DNA of 64,000 nt from Aciditerrimonas ferrireducens (GTDB lineage: Bacteria > Actinomycetota > Acidimicrobiia > Acidimicrobiales > UBA8190). Position numbers and translations under genes: made by a program. The notes under the pieces were generated by a model. The model saw only the letters and a list, made by a program, of their open reading frames with translations. It had not been told where the DNA came from and searched no databases. Location of the stretch: assembly GCF_023130475.1 (NCBI RefSeq), contig NZ_JAKHEX010000001.1, forward strand, positions 124,001 to 188,000, in the 5' to 3' direction. Every line of letters starts with the position of its first letter. The stretch's first letter is position 1. This document shows, in pieces, positions 43,508 through 52,121 of this stretch.

Positions 43508-44212
43508 CTACGCCCGTCCCTGGTCGGGAGCCGGGCCGGCGATCGACGGCGTGAGCGGGTAGCAGCGGCCGTCGTGGAGGCGGACCGGGTGGGTGGCCCG
43601 GGAGGCCAGGGCCTCGTCGGCGGTGACCAGCAGGACCGCCAGGCCCTCCTGGGCGAGCTCCCCGAGCAGCTCGAGGATCTGGTCGGCCTCGAGGGGCGTG
43701 AGGCCTGCCGTGGGCTCGTCGAGGAGCAGCACCCGGGGGGCGGTGGCCAGGGCCCGGCCGATCTCGAGGAGGCGGCTGATGGCGGGGGGCAGCTGGTCGG
43801 AGCGCTCCCGGGCCCAGGCCCGAAGGCCGGTGCGGGCGAGGACCTCGTCGGTGACCTTGCGACTGTTCGACCCGTCCTTGGCCCAGCGGCGGCGCAGCTC
43901 GGCGGCCACCAGGACGTTCTCCCGGACGGTCAGGCCGTCGAAGGCCTCGGGCCGCTGGAAGGTCCGGGCGATGCCGAGCCGGACCCGGCGGTGGGGAGCC
44001 AGGGCGGTGATCTCCTGGTCGTCGAGCCAGACCTGGCCGGCCTGGACCTTCTGCAGCCCGGTCGCCACGTTGAAGAGGGTCGTCTTGCCGGCACCCGGCG
44101 GCCCGACCAGGCTGGTGAGGGCCCCGGCCGGCACGTCCAGGTCGGCGCCCTGGAGGACCCAGCGACTGCCGAAGCGGACCTCCACCTTGCGCACCTCAAG
44201 TCGAGCCACCAC
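43508..44212 (-). CDS. Orphan LivG-like ABC ATPase with degenerate signature and H-loop
   Basis: 234 aa. Domain order and length match LivG/BraF ATPases of branched-chain amino-acid importers: VRFGSRWVLQGADLDVPAG, Walker A GPPGAGKTT, RTFQRPEAFDGLTVRENV and Walker B RVLLLDEPTAGLTPLE. The ABC signature reads LPPAISRLL in place of LSGGQ, and the switch histidine (VEHD) is replaced in LLVTADEALA, so normal ATP hydrolysis is doubtful. No permease or binding-protein gene is adjacent. GTG 44212 follows GGAGG. It may be a regulatory or decaying paralogue. Confidence 0.8.
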   Translation of the reverse strand: MVARLEVRKVEVRFGSRWVLQGADLDVPAGALTSLVGPPGAGKTTLFNVATGLQKVQAGQVWLDDQEITALAPHRRVRLGIARTFQRPEAFDGLTVRENVLVAAELRRRWAKDGSNSRKVTDEVLARTGLRAWARERSDQLPPAISRLLEIGRALATAPRVLLLDEPTAGLTPLEADQILELLGELAQEGLAVLLVTADEALASRATHPVRLHDGRCYPLTPSIAGPAPDQGRA

Positions 44213-44442
44213 GAGCCTCCTCTGGTCGCTCCGGCCGTCGGGCTCGCCTCGGCCGGCTGGTCCTCCTCACCGCCCTGCGCGGTGACCGTTGGAGGAACGC
44301 CGGCGGAGCCGAAACCTTTCGGCCTGCCTCCCCACGAACAGCATAACGCTGGACACCCAAAGTGGTGTGCAGGGTGGTTAGCGTGGTGAGACGGCTCGAG
44401 GACGGGGCAAGGGGCCAGGTGGGGCGGGGGAGCGGCCTTGGC

Positions 44443-44448
44443 TAGCCT
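44443..44448 (+). promoter_or_regulatory. -10 box TAGCCT, leaderless promoter of the carboxyltransferase gene
   Basis: TAGCCT ends 8 nt before ATG 44457; no ribosome site between. Confidence 0.5.
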
Positions 44449-44456
44449 TGGCGGCC

Positions 44457-46013
44457 ATGGACCACCCGATGTCCCAGCGCCTCGCCGAGCTGCGGGCCCG
44501 CAAGGAGGAGGCCCTGCACGCTGGTTCCCCCAAGGCGGTCGAACGGCAGCACGCCCAGGGGAAGATGACCGCCCGGGAGCGGATCGAGTACCTGCTCGAC
44601 GAGGGTTCCTTCCAGGAGCTCGACATGCTGGCCCGGCACCGGGCCCACGGCATGGGCCTCGACGACCGCCGCCCCTACACGGACGGGGTGATCACCGGGT
44701 TCGGGACCATCGACGGCCGGCGGGTCTGCGTGTTCAGTCAGGACTTCACGGTCTTCGGCGGGGCGCTCGGGGAGGTGTTCGCCGAGAAGATCCACAAGGT
44801 CATGGACCTGGCGTCCTCTCTCGGGGTGCCCATGATCGGGCTGAACGACGGGGCGGGCGCCCGGATCCAAGAGGGCGTGGTCTCCCTGCACTCCTACGGC
44901 GGCATCTTCTACCGCAACGTCCAGGCCTCCGGCGTCATCCCTCAGATCAGCGTGATCCTCGGGCCCTGCGCCGGCGGCGCGGTCTACTCCCCGGCCATCA
45001 CGGACTTCATCTTCATGGTCCAGGGGACCAGCCACATGTTCATCACCGGGCCGGACGTGGTGAAGACGGTGACCGGCGAGGAGGTCACCTTGGAGGAGCT
45101 GGGCGGGGCCATGACCCACGCCACGAAGTCCGGGGTGGCCACCTTCGTGGCCCCCGACGAGAAGAGCTGCCTGGACGACGTGCGCCTGCTGCTCTCCTAC
45201 CTGCCGTCGAACAACCTCGAGGAGCCGCCGGTGGTGCCGTGTGGGGACGATCCCGAGCGGGCCACGCCGGAGCTGGTGGAGCTCATGCCGGCCTCCCCGA
45301 CCCAGCCCTACGACATGAAGAAGGTCATCGAGGCGGTGGTCGACGACGGGGAGTACCTGGAGGTCCAGCCCCACTGGGCGATGAGCATCACCTGCGGCTT
45401 CGCCCGGATCGACGGCCGGGTCGTCGGGGTGGTCGGCAACCAGCCGGCGGTGCTGGCCGGGGTGCTGGACATCGACAGCTCCGAGAAGGCCGCCCGCTTC
45501 GTGCGGACCTGCGACGCGTTCAACATCCCCCTCGTGACCTTCGTGGACGTGCCCGGCTTCATGCCCGGCACGGACCAGGAGTACGGGGGGATCATCCGGC
45601 ACGGGGCCAAGCTGCTCTACGCCTTCTGCGAGGCCACGGTGCCCCGGGTGCAGGTGGTGACCCGGAAGGCCTACGGCGGGGCCTACGTGGTCATGAACTC
45701 GAAGTCCATCGGGGCCGACCTGGCCTACGCCTGGCCCTCGGCCGAGCTGGCCGTCATGGGCCCCCAAGGCGCCGTCGAGATCCTCTACCGCCGGGAGCTG
45801 GCCGAGGCGGCCGACCCCGAGGCCCGGCGGGCCGAGCTGGTGGAGGACTACACCGAGCGTTACGCCAACCCCTACGTGGCTGCCGAGCGGGGCTACGTGG
45901 ACGACGTCATCGACCCGGCCGACACCCGGCGGGTCCTGGTCCGGAGCCTCCGGATGCTGGCCTCCAAGCGGGAGGAGCTGCCGAGGCGCAAGCACGGGAA
46001 CGTGCCGCTGTGA
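44457..46013 (+). CDS. pccB: Acyl-CoA (propionyl-CoA) carboxylase beta subunit, carboxyltransferase
   Basis: 518 aa carboxyltransferase with both crotonase-like halves. Features are [34 protein letters not shown] and GGAVYSPA in the N-domain, then [27 protein letters not shown] and [14 protein letters not shown] in the C-domain. It transfers carboxyl from biotin to propionyl-CoA (or acetyl-CoA), giving methylmalonyl-CoA. The Asp residue that separates propionyl- from long-chain specificity cannot be judged with certainty here. The biotin-carrying alpha subunit is not in the window. The epsilon subunit gene overlaps by 4 nt. Confidence 0.93.
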   Translation: MDHPMSQRLAELRARKEEALHAGSPKAVERQHAQGKMTARERIEYLLDEGSFQELDMLARHRAHGMGLDDRRPYTDGVITGFGTIDGRRVCVFSQDFTVFGGALGEVFAEKIHKVMDLASSLGVPMIGLNDGAGARIQEGVVSLHSYGGIFYRNVQASGVIPQISVILGPCAGGAVYSPAITDFIFMVQGTSHMFITGPDVVKTVTGEEVTLEELGGAMTHATKSGVATFVAPDEKSCLDDVRLLLSYLPSNNLEEPPVVPCGDDPERATPELVELMPASPTQPYDMKKVIEAVVDDGEYLEVQPHWAMSITCGFARIDGRVVGVVGNQPAVLAGVLDIDSSEKAARFVRTCDAFNIPLVTFVDVPGFMPGTDQEYGGIIRHGAKLLYAFCEATVPRVQVVTRKAYGGAYVVMNSKSIGADLAYAWPSAELAVMGPQGAVEILYRRELAEAADPEARRAELVEDYTERYANPYVAAERGYVDDVIDPADTRRVLVRSLRMLASKREELPRRKHGNVPL

Positions 46014-46243
46014 GCCCGCCCGGCGCCGCTCCGAGGGGCGACCCCCACCTGGTGCCCGAGCCGAGCGCCGAGGAGGTGGCCGCCATGGTGGCCGCGGCGG
46101 TCGAGGCCCTCCTCGGGGCCGCCGGCCCGGCCGCAGGGATCCGCCTCGGGCAGCAGCCCAGCCACGTGGTCTGGCGTTTCAGTGGGCGCTGGTGGGCGAG
46201 GCCGACGGTGGCCCGCCGGGACCGCCCCTGGACGGCGGGCTGA
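46010..46243 (+). CDS. Acyl-CoA carboxylase epsilon subunit
   Basis: 77 aa. GTG 46010 overlaps the beta-subunit stop as GTGA. The middle helix ([19 protein letters not shown]) and the C-terminal hallmark [15 protein letters not shown] match the small epsilon subunits that stabilise actinobacterial acyl-CoA carboxylase complexes. Too small and too close to the beta gene to be read as a separate function. Confidence 0.85.
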   Translation: MSPPGAAPRGDPHLVPEPSAEEVAAMVAAAVEALLGAAGPAAGIRLGQQPSHVVWRFSGRWWARPTVARRDRPWTAG

Positions 46244-46302
46244 GGGGTCGGCGAGCAGCGGAGACGCTGGGCCGCCGGGGGACGACAGAGGGGAGGGGCC
46301 TG

Positions 46303-46860
46303 ATGAACGAGACAACTGGTCCGCTCGGGATCCGGGGGGTCAACCACCTGGCTCTGGTCTGCGCCGACATGGCCCGAACGGTCGACTTCTACCAGGGCGT
46401 GTTGGGGCTGCCGCTGGTGAAGACCATCGAGCTGCCAGGAGGGGCCGGGCAGCACTTCTTCTTCGATCTCGGCAACGGGGACAGCCTGGCCTTCTTCTGG
46501 TTCCCCGACGCGCCAGGGCCCGCCCCCGGGGTGGCCGCCCCCCGGGCCTTACCGGGCCTCGGGGACCTGCGCAGTGCGGTGGCCTCCATGAACCACCTGG
46601 CCTTCCACGTGGCCCCGGAGCAGCTCGACGAGGCGGCCCGCCGGCTGCGCCGGGCGGGGATCGAGGTCCTCGGGCCGGTGAACCACGACGACTCCGAGGC
46701 CGGGTGGTCCTTGGAGCTGCACCCCGGGGTCTTCATGCGCTCCGTCTACTTCTTCGACCCTGACGGCATCTGCCTGGAACTGGCCGCCTGGCTGCGCCGC
46801 CCGGGCCCGCAGGACGTCCGGCACGAGCCCCACCGGGGCTCGGCCGTCCCAGCCACCTGA
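46303..46860 (+). CDS. VOC-family (glyoxalase/extradiol dioxygenase fold) protein
   Basis: 185 aa. GVNHLALVCADMARTVDFYQGVLGLPLVKTIEL starts the first beta-alpha-beta-beta-beta unit, with MNHLAFHVAPEQLDEAARRLRRAGIEVLGPVNH the second, and FFDPDGICLELAAW the metal-ligand Glu at the end. Catalytic substrate unknown; such proteins act as dioxygenases, epimerases or lyases. ATG 46303 has GGGAGGGG upstream. It follows the carboxylase operon after 59 nt on the same strand. Confidence 0.88.
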   Translation: MNETTGPLGIRGVNHLALVCADMARTVDFYQGVLGLPLVKTIELPGGAGQHFFFDLGNGDSLAFFWFPDAPGPAPGVAAPRALPGLGDLRSAVASMNHLAFHVAPEQLDEAARRLRRAGIEVLGPVNHDDSEAGWSLELHPGVFMRSVYFFDPDGICLELAAWLRRPGPQDVRHEPHRGSAVPAT

Positions 46861-46863
46861 CCT

Positions 46864-46880
46864 CGCGGGCCTGGCCCGCG
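46864..46880. terminator. Hairpin between convergent VOC and alpha/beta hydrolase genes
   Basis: CGCGGGCC-T-GGCCCGCG is perfectly self-complementary (8 bp per arm) and located between two stop codons 34 nt apart, so it probably serves both genes. Confidence 0.5.
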
Positions 46881-46894
46881 GGCGCGCAGGCACG

Positions 46895-48019
46895 TCAGAG
46901 GGGGAAGCGGGCCTCCAGCCAGGCCACGAGGCGGTCGGCGAGCTGCTCTCGGGCATCGGCCGGCTGGCGGAAGTAGTGGTCGCCGGGGAGCACCTGGTAC
47001 TCCTTGTCGGCGCTGCCCAGGAGCTCGGTGAAGCGGCGGACGTCGCTCGGGAACACCCCGGTGTCGGCGTCCGCCTCGACCACGAGGCTGGGCACGCCCA
47101 CGTAGGGCAGGACCCGGTCCGCCCGCAGGGGCGAGGTCTGGAGGCTCCACTGGGAGAGCCAGCTGCGCAGGGTCGAGCAGGCGGCCAGCCCGAACGCCGA
47201 GCGGTTGGCCCGGCGGGGGTCGCCGGCGAGGCAGGCCGGGACCGGTCGGTTCGAGGGGTCGAGGCTGGCGTCGACCATGCGGGGGTCGGCCCAGGTGCGG
47301 GGCACGAGGAAGAGCCGCTCGCCCTCGCCTCGGGCCCGTCGCCGGTCCCGCTCGGCGGTGACCCAGGCGGTGATGCGCCGGTTCCGGGCCTCCTGGGCGG
47401 CCCGATAGCGGGCGAGGAAGGCCGGGTCGAAGGGCGGCTGGCGGCCCTCGGCCCACAGGTCAAGGGCCGGGTCGGTGCTCGAGGGGTCGGTCTCGTCGGT
47501 CACCGAGGGATCGAGCCAGGCGGTGAGGACGTCGGGTCGCCCGAGGTGGGCGGCGACGGCCACGAAGGCCACCCCCGGGGGCAGGGCGTCGAGCCCCGGG
47601 GCGAACGGCCGGTCGTCGACCGGGGCCAGGATGCCGGCGGTGGCCTGTGCCTGGTACGCGGCGAGGAAGGTGCCGCCGCCGGAGTTGCCGAGCAGGACCA
47701 CCCCCTCGACCCGGGCCTCCTCCAGCAGCCAGCGGACCCCGGCCGCCACGTCCAGCAGGGCGTGATCGACCAGCAGGGTGCTGTCGTTCCCCCGGTAGCG
47801 GGTGTTCCAGCCGAGGAACCCGAGGCCCCGGGCGGCGAGGAGGGGCCCGAGGTAGTGCTCCGAGAAGTCCACGCTCGGGTGGCAGGCGAGCACGCCGAAC
47901 CGGGGACGCCGACCGCTCGGGGCGAGGTAGCTGCCTTGACAGGGGTGGCCGCCGGGGCCGCTGCGCTCAGCGGTGCCCGAAGGGAGGGCGACGAAGCGCT
48001 GCTCGAGCCGACCGGTCAT
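46895..48019 (-). CDS. Alpha/beta hydrolase
   Basis: 374 aa. A hydrolase fold is shown by FGVLACHPSVDFSEHYLGPLLAARGLGFLGWNTRYRG, nucleophile elbow GNSGGG (Ser), acid region VPSLVVEADADTGVF and terminal His in LPGDHYF. The substrate (ester or lactone) is unknown; length with an inserted helical lid is longer than typical esterases. ATG 48019 lies 18 nt downstream of the lipase-like gene, so it is probably transcribed with it. Confidence 0.85.
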   Translation of the reverse strand: MTGRLEQRFVALPSGTAERSGPGGHPCQGSYLAPSGRRPRFGVLACHPSVDFSEHYLGPLLAARGLGFLGWNTRYRGNDSTLLVDHALLDVAAGVRWLLEEARVEGVVLLGNSGGGTFLAAYQAQATAGILAPVDDRPFAPGLDALPPGVAFVAVAAHLGRPDVLTAWLDPSVTDETDPSSTDPALDLWAEGRQPPFDPAFLARYRAAQEARNRRITAWVTAERDRRRARGEGERLFLVPRTWADPRMVDASLDPSNRPVPACLAGDPRRANRSAFGLAACSTLRSWLSQWSLQTSPLRADRVLPYVGVPSLVVEADADTGVFPSDVRRFTELLGSADKEYQVLPGDHYFRQPADAREQLADRLVAWLEARFPL

Positions 48020-48037
48020 CGGCCGGGCCCTGTCCCC

Positions 48038-49270
48038 TCAACCGCAGGTCGTGACCTGGACGCCGGGTTCGCCGATGGGCTTGTAGGGTCCGGGGCTCGG
48101 TCGGCCAGCGAAGCGGTCGGCCATCCAGTGGACGATGTCGGGCAGGGCGACGGGGATGACGCCCGCGTGGCTCTGACCCGGGTAGACCCAGCGCTTCAAG
48201 TCCTGGCCCTCGCTGCAGAGATGCTGGGCGAGCAGCTGGGTGGAGACCACCGGGATCTGGTGGTCGTCCCCGCCTTGGTAGATGAGCAGGGGAACACCGT
48301 TCGCGGGCAGGGTGGCCGGGTCGTTCTCCTCGATGACCTTCCGCCAGTTCGGCAGGTCGAAGGGGTTCACCTTCACCAGCTGCTGCAACGTGTAGTGGTC
48401 GAGGTGAGACTGGAGGTAGTTGTAGCAGCCTTGGCGAAGGAGGGGCAGGAGGCTGCGGGCCTGGCTGTCGAGGACCTCCGAGAGGGGCGCGGCCGAGCCG
48501 TAGGCCTCGTGGAAGCCGGCGGCGGCCATGAAGAGGTAGAAGCGGTAGGGACTGGTCTTCAAGAAGTCGTAGATGTACCGGAACTGCGAGGGCGGAGCGC
48601 CGGCCACGGTGCCGACCAGATGGAGGCTCGGCGCGTAGCTGGCGGCGATGTGCCAGGCGAACATGGCGGTCTGCCCGCCCTCGGAGTGGCCCCAGACGAG
48701 GTAGTCGTTGCTCAGGCGGATCGGCAGCTCGTGGGCCGCCCGGACGATGTCGATGGTGTTGCGGGCCGCCAGGTTGCCGACGAGGTAGGCGAGGAGGCCC
48801 GGCGGGGTGCCCTCACCCTGGTAGTCGCTGGCGGTCACCACCCAGTCGTGGGCCAGGAGTTCGTTGATGCCCGGGACGGCGCTGGCCGGGTCGAGGGAAG
48901 GCGCGCAGGCGTTCGTCATGCCATTGGTGCCATGCGCCCAGCTGACCACGTCGTAGCCGCCCTTGGGCGGTGCCGAGGGGGGCACGAAGACCAGGCCGGT
49001 CACCGCCACCGGCTCGTTCTGCTCGTTGGTCGAGACGTACATGACACGGTAGGTGGTGCCGAGGACCTGGGGATCGGAGACCACCTCGTACTTGAGCAGG
49101 GTGCCGGGCGCATAGTTCGCGAGGTTGCCCGGGACGGTATAGAAGGTCGGGAGGCCTGGCGGGGCCGCCTTCGCCGGGATCATGGGGCTCTGGGAGCTGC
49201 AGGCCGCTGCGGTGATGGCCACGCCCAGCACCACGGCGGCCAGGCGGAGCTTGGTCCCCCACTTGCCCAT
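48038..49270 (-). CDS. Secreted lipase-like lipoprotein (LIP/secretory lipase family)
   Basis: 410 aa. Signal peptide with lipobox ITAAAC (Cys about 24), then a secretory-lipase-type domain: YEVVSDPQVLGTTYRVMYVSTN, HGTNGMTNACAPS, WVVTASDYQGEGTP, catalytic Ser in VWGHSEGGQ and late His in GQSHAG. It should hydrolyse esters or lipids at the cell surface. ATG 49270 has GGGAGGAGGG upstream; a TAGGGT -10 candidate lies about 40 nt further up on the minus strand. It is first of a two-gene unit with the alpha/beta hydrolase. Confidence 0.85.
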   Translation of the reverse strand: MGKWGTKLRLAAVVLGVAITAAACSSQSPMIPAKAAPPGLPTFYTVPGNLANYAPGTLLKYEVVSDPQVLGTTYRVMYVSTNEQNEPVAVTGLVFVPPSAPPKGGYDVVSWAHGTNGMTNACAPSLDPASAVPGINELLAHDWVVTASDYQGEGTPPGLLAYLVGNLAARNTIDIVRAAHELPIRLSNDYLVWGHSEGGQTAMFAWHIAASYAPSLHLVGTVAGAPPSQFRYIYDFLKTSPYRFYLFMAAAGFHEAYGSAAPLSEVLDSQARSLLPLLRQGCYNYLQSHLDHYTLQQLVKVNPFDLPNWRKVIEENDPATLPANGVPLLIYQGGDDHQIPVVSTQLLAQHLCSEGQDLKRWVYPGQSHAGVIPVALPDIVHWMADRFAGRPSPGPYKPIGEPGVQVTTCG

Positions 49271-49319
49271 GCGGCCCTCCTCCCGGTCGAGCACCCTGCC
49301 AGAGACGATGGCCCGCACC

Positions 49320-50051
49320 CTAGCCAAGGGCACCCCAGACCTCGCCAGTCGGTCGGCCCTCGACGAAGGGCACCACCTGGGCGGTGCCGTCAGGCTGGCC
49401 GACGACCAGGGTGCTGGTGAGCGCCGGGGGGAACAGGCCGTGCTCGACCACCCCGGGGATGGCCTCCAGGGCGGCGGCCAGGCCGGCGGGGTCGGAGAGC
49501 TCGACGTGGAGGTCGCAGATGACCCCGCCCTGGGGGCTGAGCGCCCCAGCTCGGCGCTCCACCCGGCCGAGGCGCCCGACGGCCCGGCGGACGGCCGCGA
49601 AGCCGAAGGCGCTGAGCTCCAGGGGCAGGGGCGGGTGGAGGGCGGCGACGAGCTTGTCCGGGGAGACCATGACCACGAAGCGCTCGGCGGCCGCCGCGAC
49701 GATCTTCTCCCGGGTGTGGGCCCCCCCACCGCCTTTCACGAGCCAGCCGTCGGGGGCGACCTGGTCGGCCCCGTCGACGGCCAGGTCCAGGTGGTCGATC
49801 TCGTCGAAGGACACGACCCGCAGGCCGAGGGCGGTCGCGGCCTCGGCGGTGGCCGGCGAGGTGGCCACGCAGGTGCAGTCGAGCTGCCGGCGGGCCAGGG
49901 CCGGGAGGAAGAAGCCGACGGTGGAGCCGGTGCCGAGGCCGAGCAGGCAGCCCTTGGGAACCAGGGCGGCGGCGGTCTCGGCCGCTGCCCGCTTGGCCGG
50001 GCCCTCGGGGTCCGAGGAGCCGGGGTTCGCAACCGAGGCAGCCGAGGGCAC
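49320..50051 (-). CDS. rpiA: Ribose-5-phosphate isomerase A
   Basis: 243 aa. Signature blocks are LGTGSTVGFFLPALA, FDEIDHLDLAVDGADQV and KGGGGAHTREKIVAAAAERFVVMV, containing the catalytic Glu/Lys/Asp positions of RpiA. It interconverts ribose-5-phosphate and ribulose-5-phosphate. GTG 50051 follows the ethylmalonyl-CoA mutase stop by 2 nt, so it is cotranscribed with that gene; why these two are linked is unclear. Confidence 0.94.
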   Translation of the reverse strand: MPSAASVANPGSSDPEGPAKRAAAETAAALVPKGCLLGLGTGSTVGFFLPALARRQLDCTCVATSPATAEAATALGLRVVSFDEIDHLDLAVDGADQVAPDGWLVKGGGGAHTREKIVAAAAERFVVMVSPDKLVAALHPPLPLELSAFGFAAVRRAVGRLGRVERRAGALSPQGGVICDLHVELSDPAGLAAALEAIPGVVEHGLFPPALTSTLVVGQPDGTAQVVPFVEGRPTGEVWGALG

Positions 50052-50053
50052 GA

Positions 50054-52039
50054 TCAGACCTGGGCTCGGCGGTGCGCCTCGGCCAGCTCGGCGAGGTCGC
50101 TCATGATGCGGGCCAGGGCGAAGTCCTTCGGGGTGTAGACGGCGGCCACCCCGGCGGCCCGGAGGGCCTCGGCGTCCTCGGGGGGCACGATGCCCCCGAC
50201 CACCACCGGGGCGTCGACCCCAGCGGCCCGCAGACCCTCGAGGATCTGGGGCACGAGCTGGAGGTGGCTGCCCGAGAGGATCGAGAGGCCGACGACGTCG
50301 ACGTCCTCCTCGACCGCCGCGCTGACCACCTGCTCAGGGGTCAGGCGGATGCCCTGGTAGACCACCTCGAAGCCGGCGTCCCGGGCAGCCACCGCGATCT
50401 GCTCGGCCCCGTTGGAGTGGCCGTCGAGCCCGGGCTTGGCCACGAGCAGGCGGGGCGGCCCGCCGGTCCGCTCGGCCAGGGCCTGGACCCGCTGGCGGGC
50501 CTCGGCCAGCTCCTCGCCCCGGTGGCCCACGCCACCGGCCACCCCGGTCGGCGCTCGGTACTCGCCGAAGACCTCCCGCAGGGCGTTGGCCCACTCGCCG
50601 GTCGTGCCCCCGGCGTGGGCCAGGGCGATGGTGGCCGGCATGATGTTGCTGCTCGGGTCCTCGGCTGCCCGCCGCAGGTCGTCGAGGGCCCGGCGGACCC
50701 CCGCCTGGTCCCGGTTGGCCCGCCAGCGGGCCACGTCCTCCTTCAGCTCGGCCTCGACGGCCGGGTCGACCTTCAAGATGGCCGGGCCGCCCTGGGCGGC
50801 GAGGAGGGGCGAGGGCTCGGTGGCGGTGAAGCAGTTCACCCCGACGACCGCCTGCTCGCCGGTCTCGATCCGCCGGACCCGCTCGGCCTGGCTGGCCACG
50901 AGCCGACGCTTGAGCTCCTCGACGGCCTCGAAGGCCCCGCCGAGGGCCAGGACCTCTTGGAGCTCGGCCCAGGCGGCCTCGGCCAGTTCGGCCGTCTTGG
51001 CCTCCACCACCTTGGAGCCGTCGAAGATGTCCTCGTACTCGAGGAGGTCGGTCTCGTAGGCGAGGACCTGCTGGATCCGCAGCGACCACTGCTGGTCCCA
51101 GGGCCGGGGCAGGCCGAGGGCCTCGTTCCAGGCCGGAAGCTGGATGGCCCGGGCCCGGGCACGCTTCGAGAGGGTCACCCCGAGGGTCTCGAGGACGATC
51201 CGCTGGACGTTGTTCTCGGGCTGGGCCTCGGTGAGGCCGAGGGAGTTCACCTGGACCCCGTAGCGGAAGCGCCGGAGCTTCTCGTCCTCGACCCCGTAGC
51301 GTTCCCGGCAGATGCGGTCCCAGAGCTGGCCGAAGGCCCGCATCTTGCAGGTCTCCTCGACGAAGCGGATCCCGGCGTTCACGAAGAAGGAGATCCGGCC
51401 GACCACCGCCGGCAGCTCCTCGGGCTCGACCTTGCCGGACTCCCGGACGGCGTCGAGCACCCCGATGGCGGTGGCCAGGGCGTAGGCCAGCTCCTGCACC
51501 GGGGTGGCCCCGGCCTCTTGGAGGTGGTAGCTGCAGACGTTGATCGGGTTCCACTTCGGGACCTGGCGGACCGTGTAGGCGATGGTGTCCACCGTGAGCC
51601 GCCGGCTGGGCTCGGGCGGGAAGATGTACGTCCCCCGGGACAGGTACTCCTTCACGATGTCGTTCTGGGTGGTGCCCTGGAGGACGGCCGGGTCCACCCC
51701 GGTCCGCTCGGCATGGGCCACGTAGAGGCCGAGGAGCCAGGCGGCCGTGGCGTTGATGGTCATGGAGGTGTTCATCTCGGCCACCGGGATGCCCTCCATG
51801 AGCTCGGCCATGTGGCCCAGGTGGGCCACGGGCACCCCGACCTTGCCCACCTCGCCAGCGGCTTCGGGGGCGTCAGGGTCGTAGCCGGTCTGGGTCGGGA
51901 GGTCGAAGGCGATGGACAGGCCGGTTTGGCCCTTGGCCAAGTTGCTCCGGTACAGGGCGTTGGAGGCCCTGGCCGTGGAGTGCCCCGAGTAGGTCCGCAT
52001 CACCCAGGGACGGTCACGCTTGGCGCTGGTCACGGTCAC
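50054..52039 (-). CDS. ecm: Ethylmalonyl-CoA mutase (B12-dependent, MeaA-like)
   Basis: 661 aa single-chain acyl-CoA mutase: N-terminal (beta/alpha)8 barrel (RTYSGHSTARASNALYR, GLSIAFDLPTQTGYDPD, NTSMTINATAAWLL, GTTQNDIVKEYLSRGTYIFPPEPS) fused to the C-terminal B12 domain with DGHSNG (Asp539, His541). Length and sequence match MeaA/Ecm, which rearranges ethylmalonyl-CoA to methylsuccinyl-CoA, rather than the larger MutB. GTG 52039 follows GGGAGAAACGAG. With ccr and the epimerase it completes the core of the ethylmalonyl-CoA pathway. A second methylmalonyl-CoA mutase is not in the window, and isobutyryl-CoA mutase is less likely because that enzyme is usually split. Confidence 0.9.
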   Translation of the reverse strand: MTVTSAKRDRPWVMRTYSGHSTARASNALYRSNLAKGQTGLSIAFDLPTQTGYDPDAPEAAGEVGKVGVPVAHLGHMAELMEGIPVAEMNTSMTINATAAWLLGLYVAHAERTGVDPAVLQGTTQNDIVKEYLSRGTYIFPPEPSRRLTVDTIAYTVRQVPKWNPINVCSYHLQEAGATPVQELAYALATAIGVLDAVRESGKVEPEELPAVVGRISFFVNAGIRFVEETCKMRAFGQLWDRICRERYGVEDEKLRRFRYGVQVNSLGLTEAQPENNVQRIVLETLGVTLSKRARARAIQLPAWNEALGLPRPWDQQWSLRIQQVLAYETDLLEYEDIFDGSKVVEAKTAELAEAAWAELQEVLALGGAFEAVEELKRRLVASQAERVRRIETGEQAVVGVNCFTATEPSPLLAAQGGPAILKVDPAVEAELKEDVARWRANRDQAGVRRALDDLRRAAEDPSSNIMPATIALAHAGGTTGEWANALREVFGEYRAPTGVAGGVGHRGEELAEARQRVQALAERTGGPPRLLVAKPGLDGHSNGAEQIAVAARDAGFEVVYQGIRLTPEQVVSAAVEEDVDVVGLSILSGSHLQLVPQILEGLRAAGVDAPVVVGGIVPPEDAEALRAAGVAAVYTPKDFALARIMSDLAELAEAHRRAQV

Positions 52040-52121
52040 CTCGTTTCTCCCAGCTCGTCTCGCCGGGCCACCACCCGGCGTGCGGTCGGCCAGCTCGCCC
52101 GGCCCCGGCGGGCCGGCGGGC

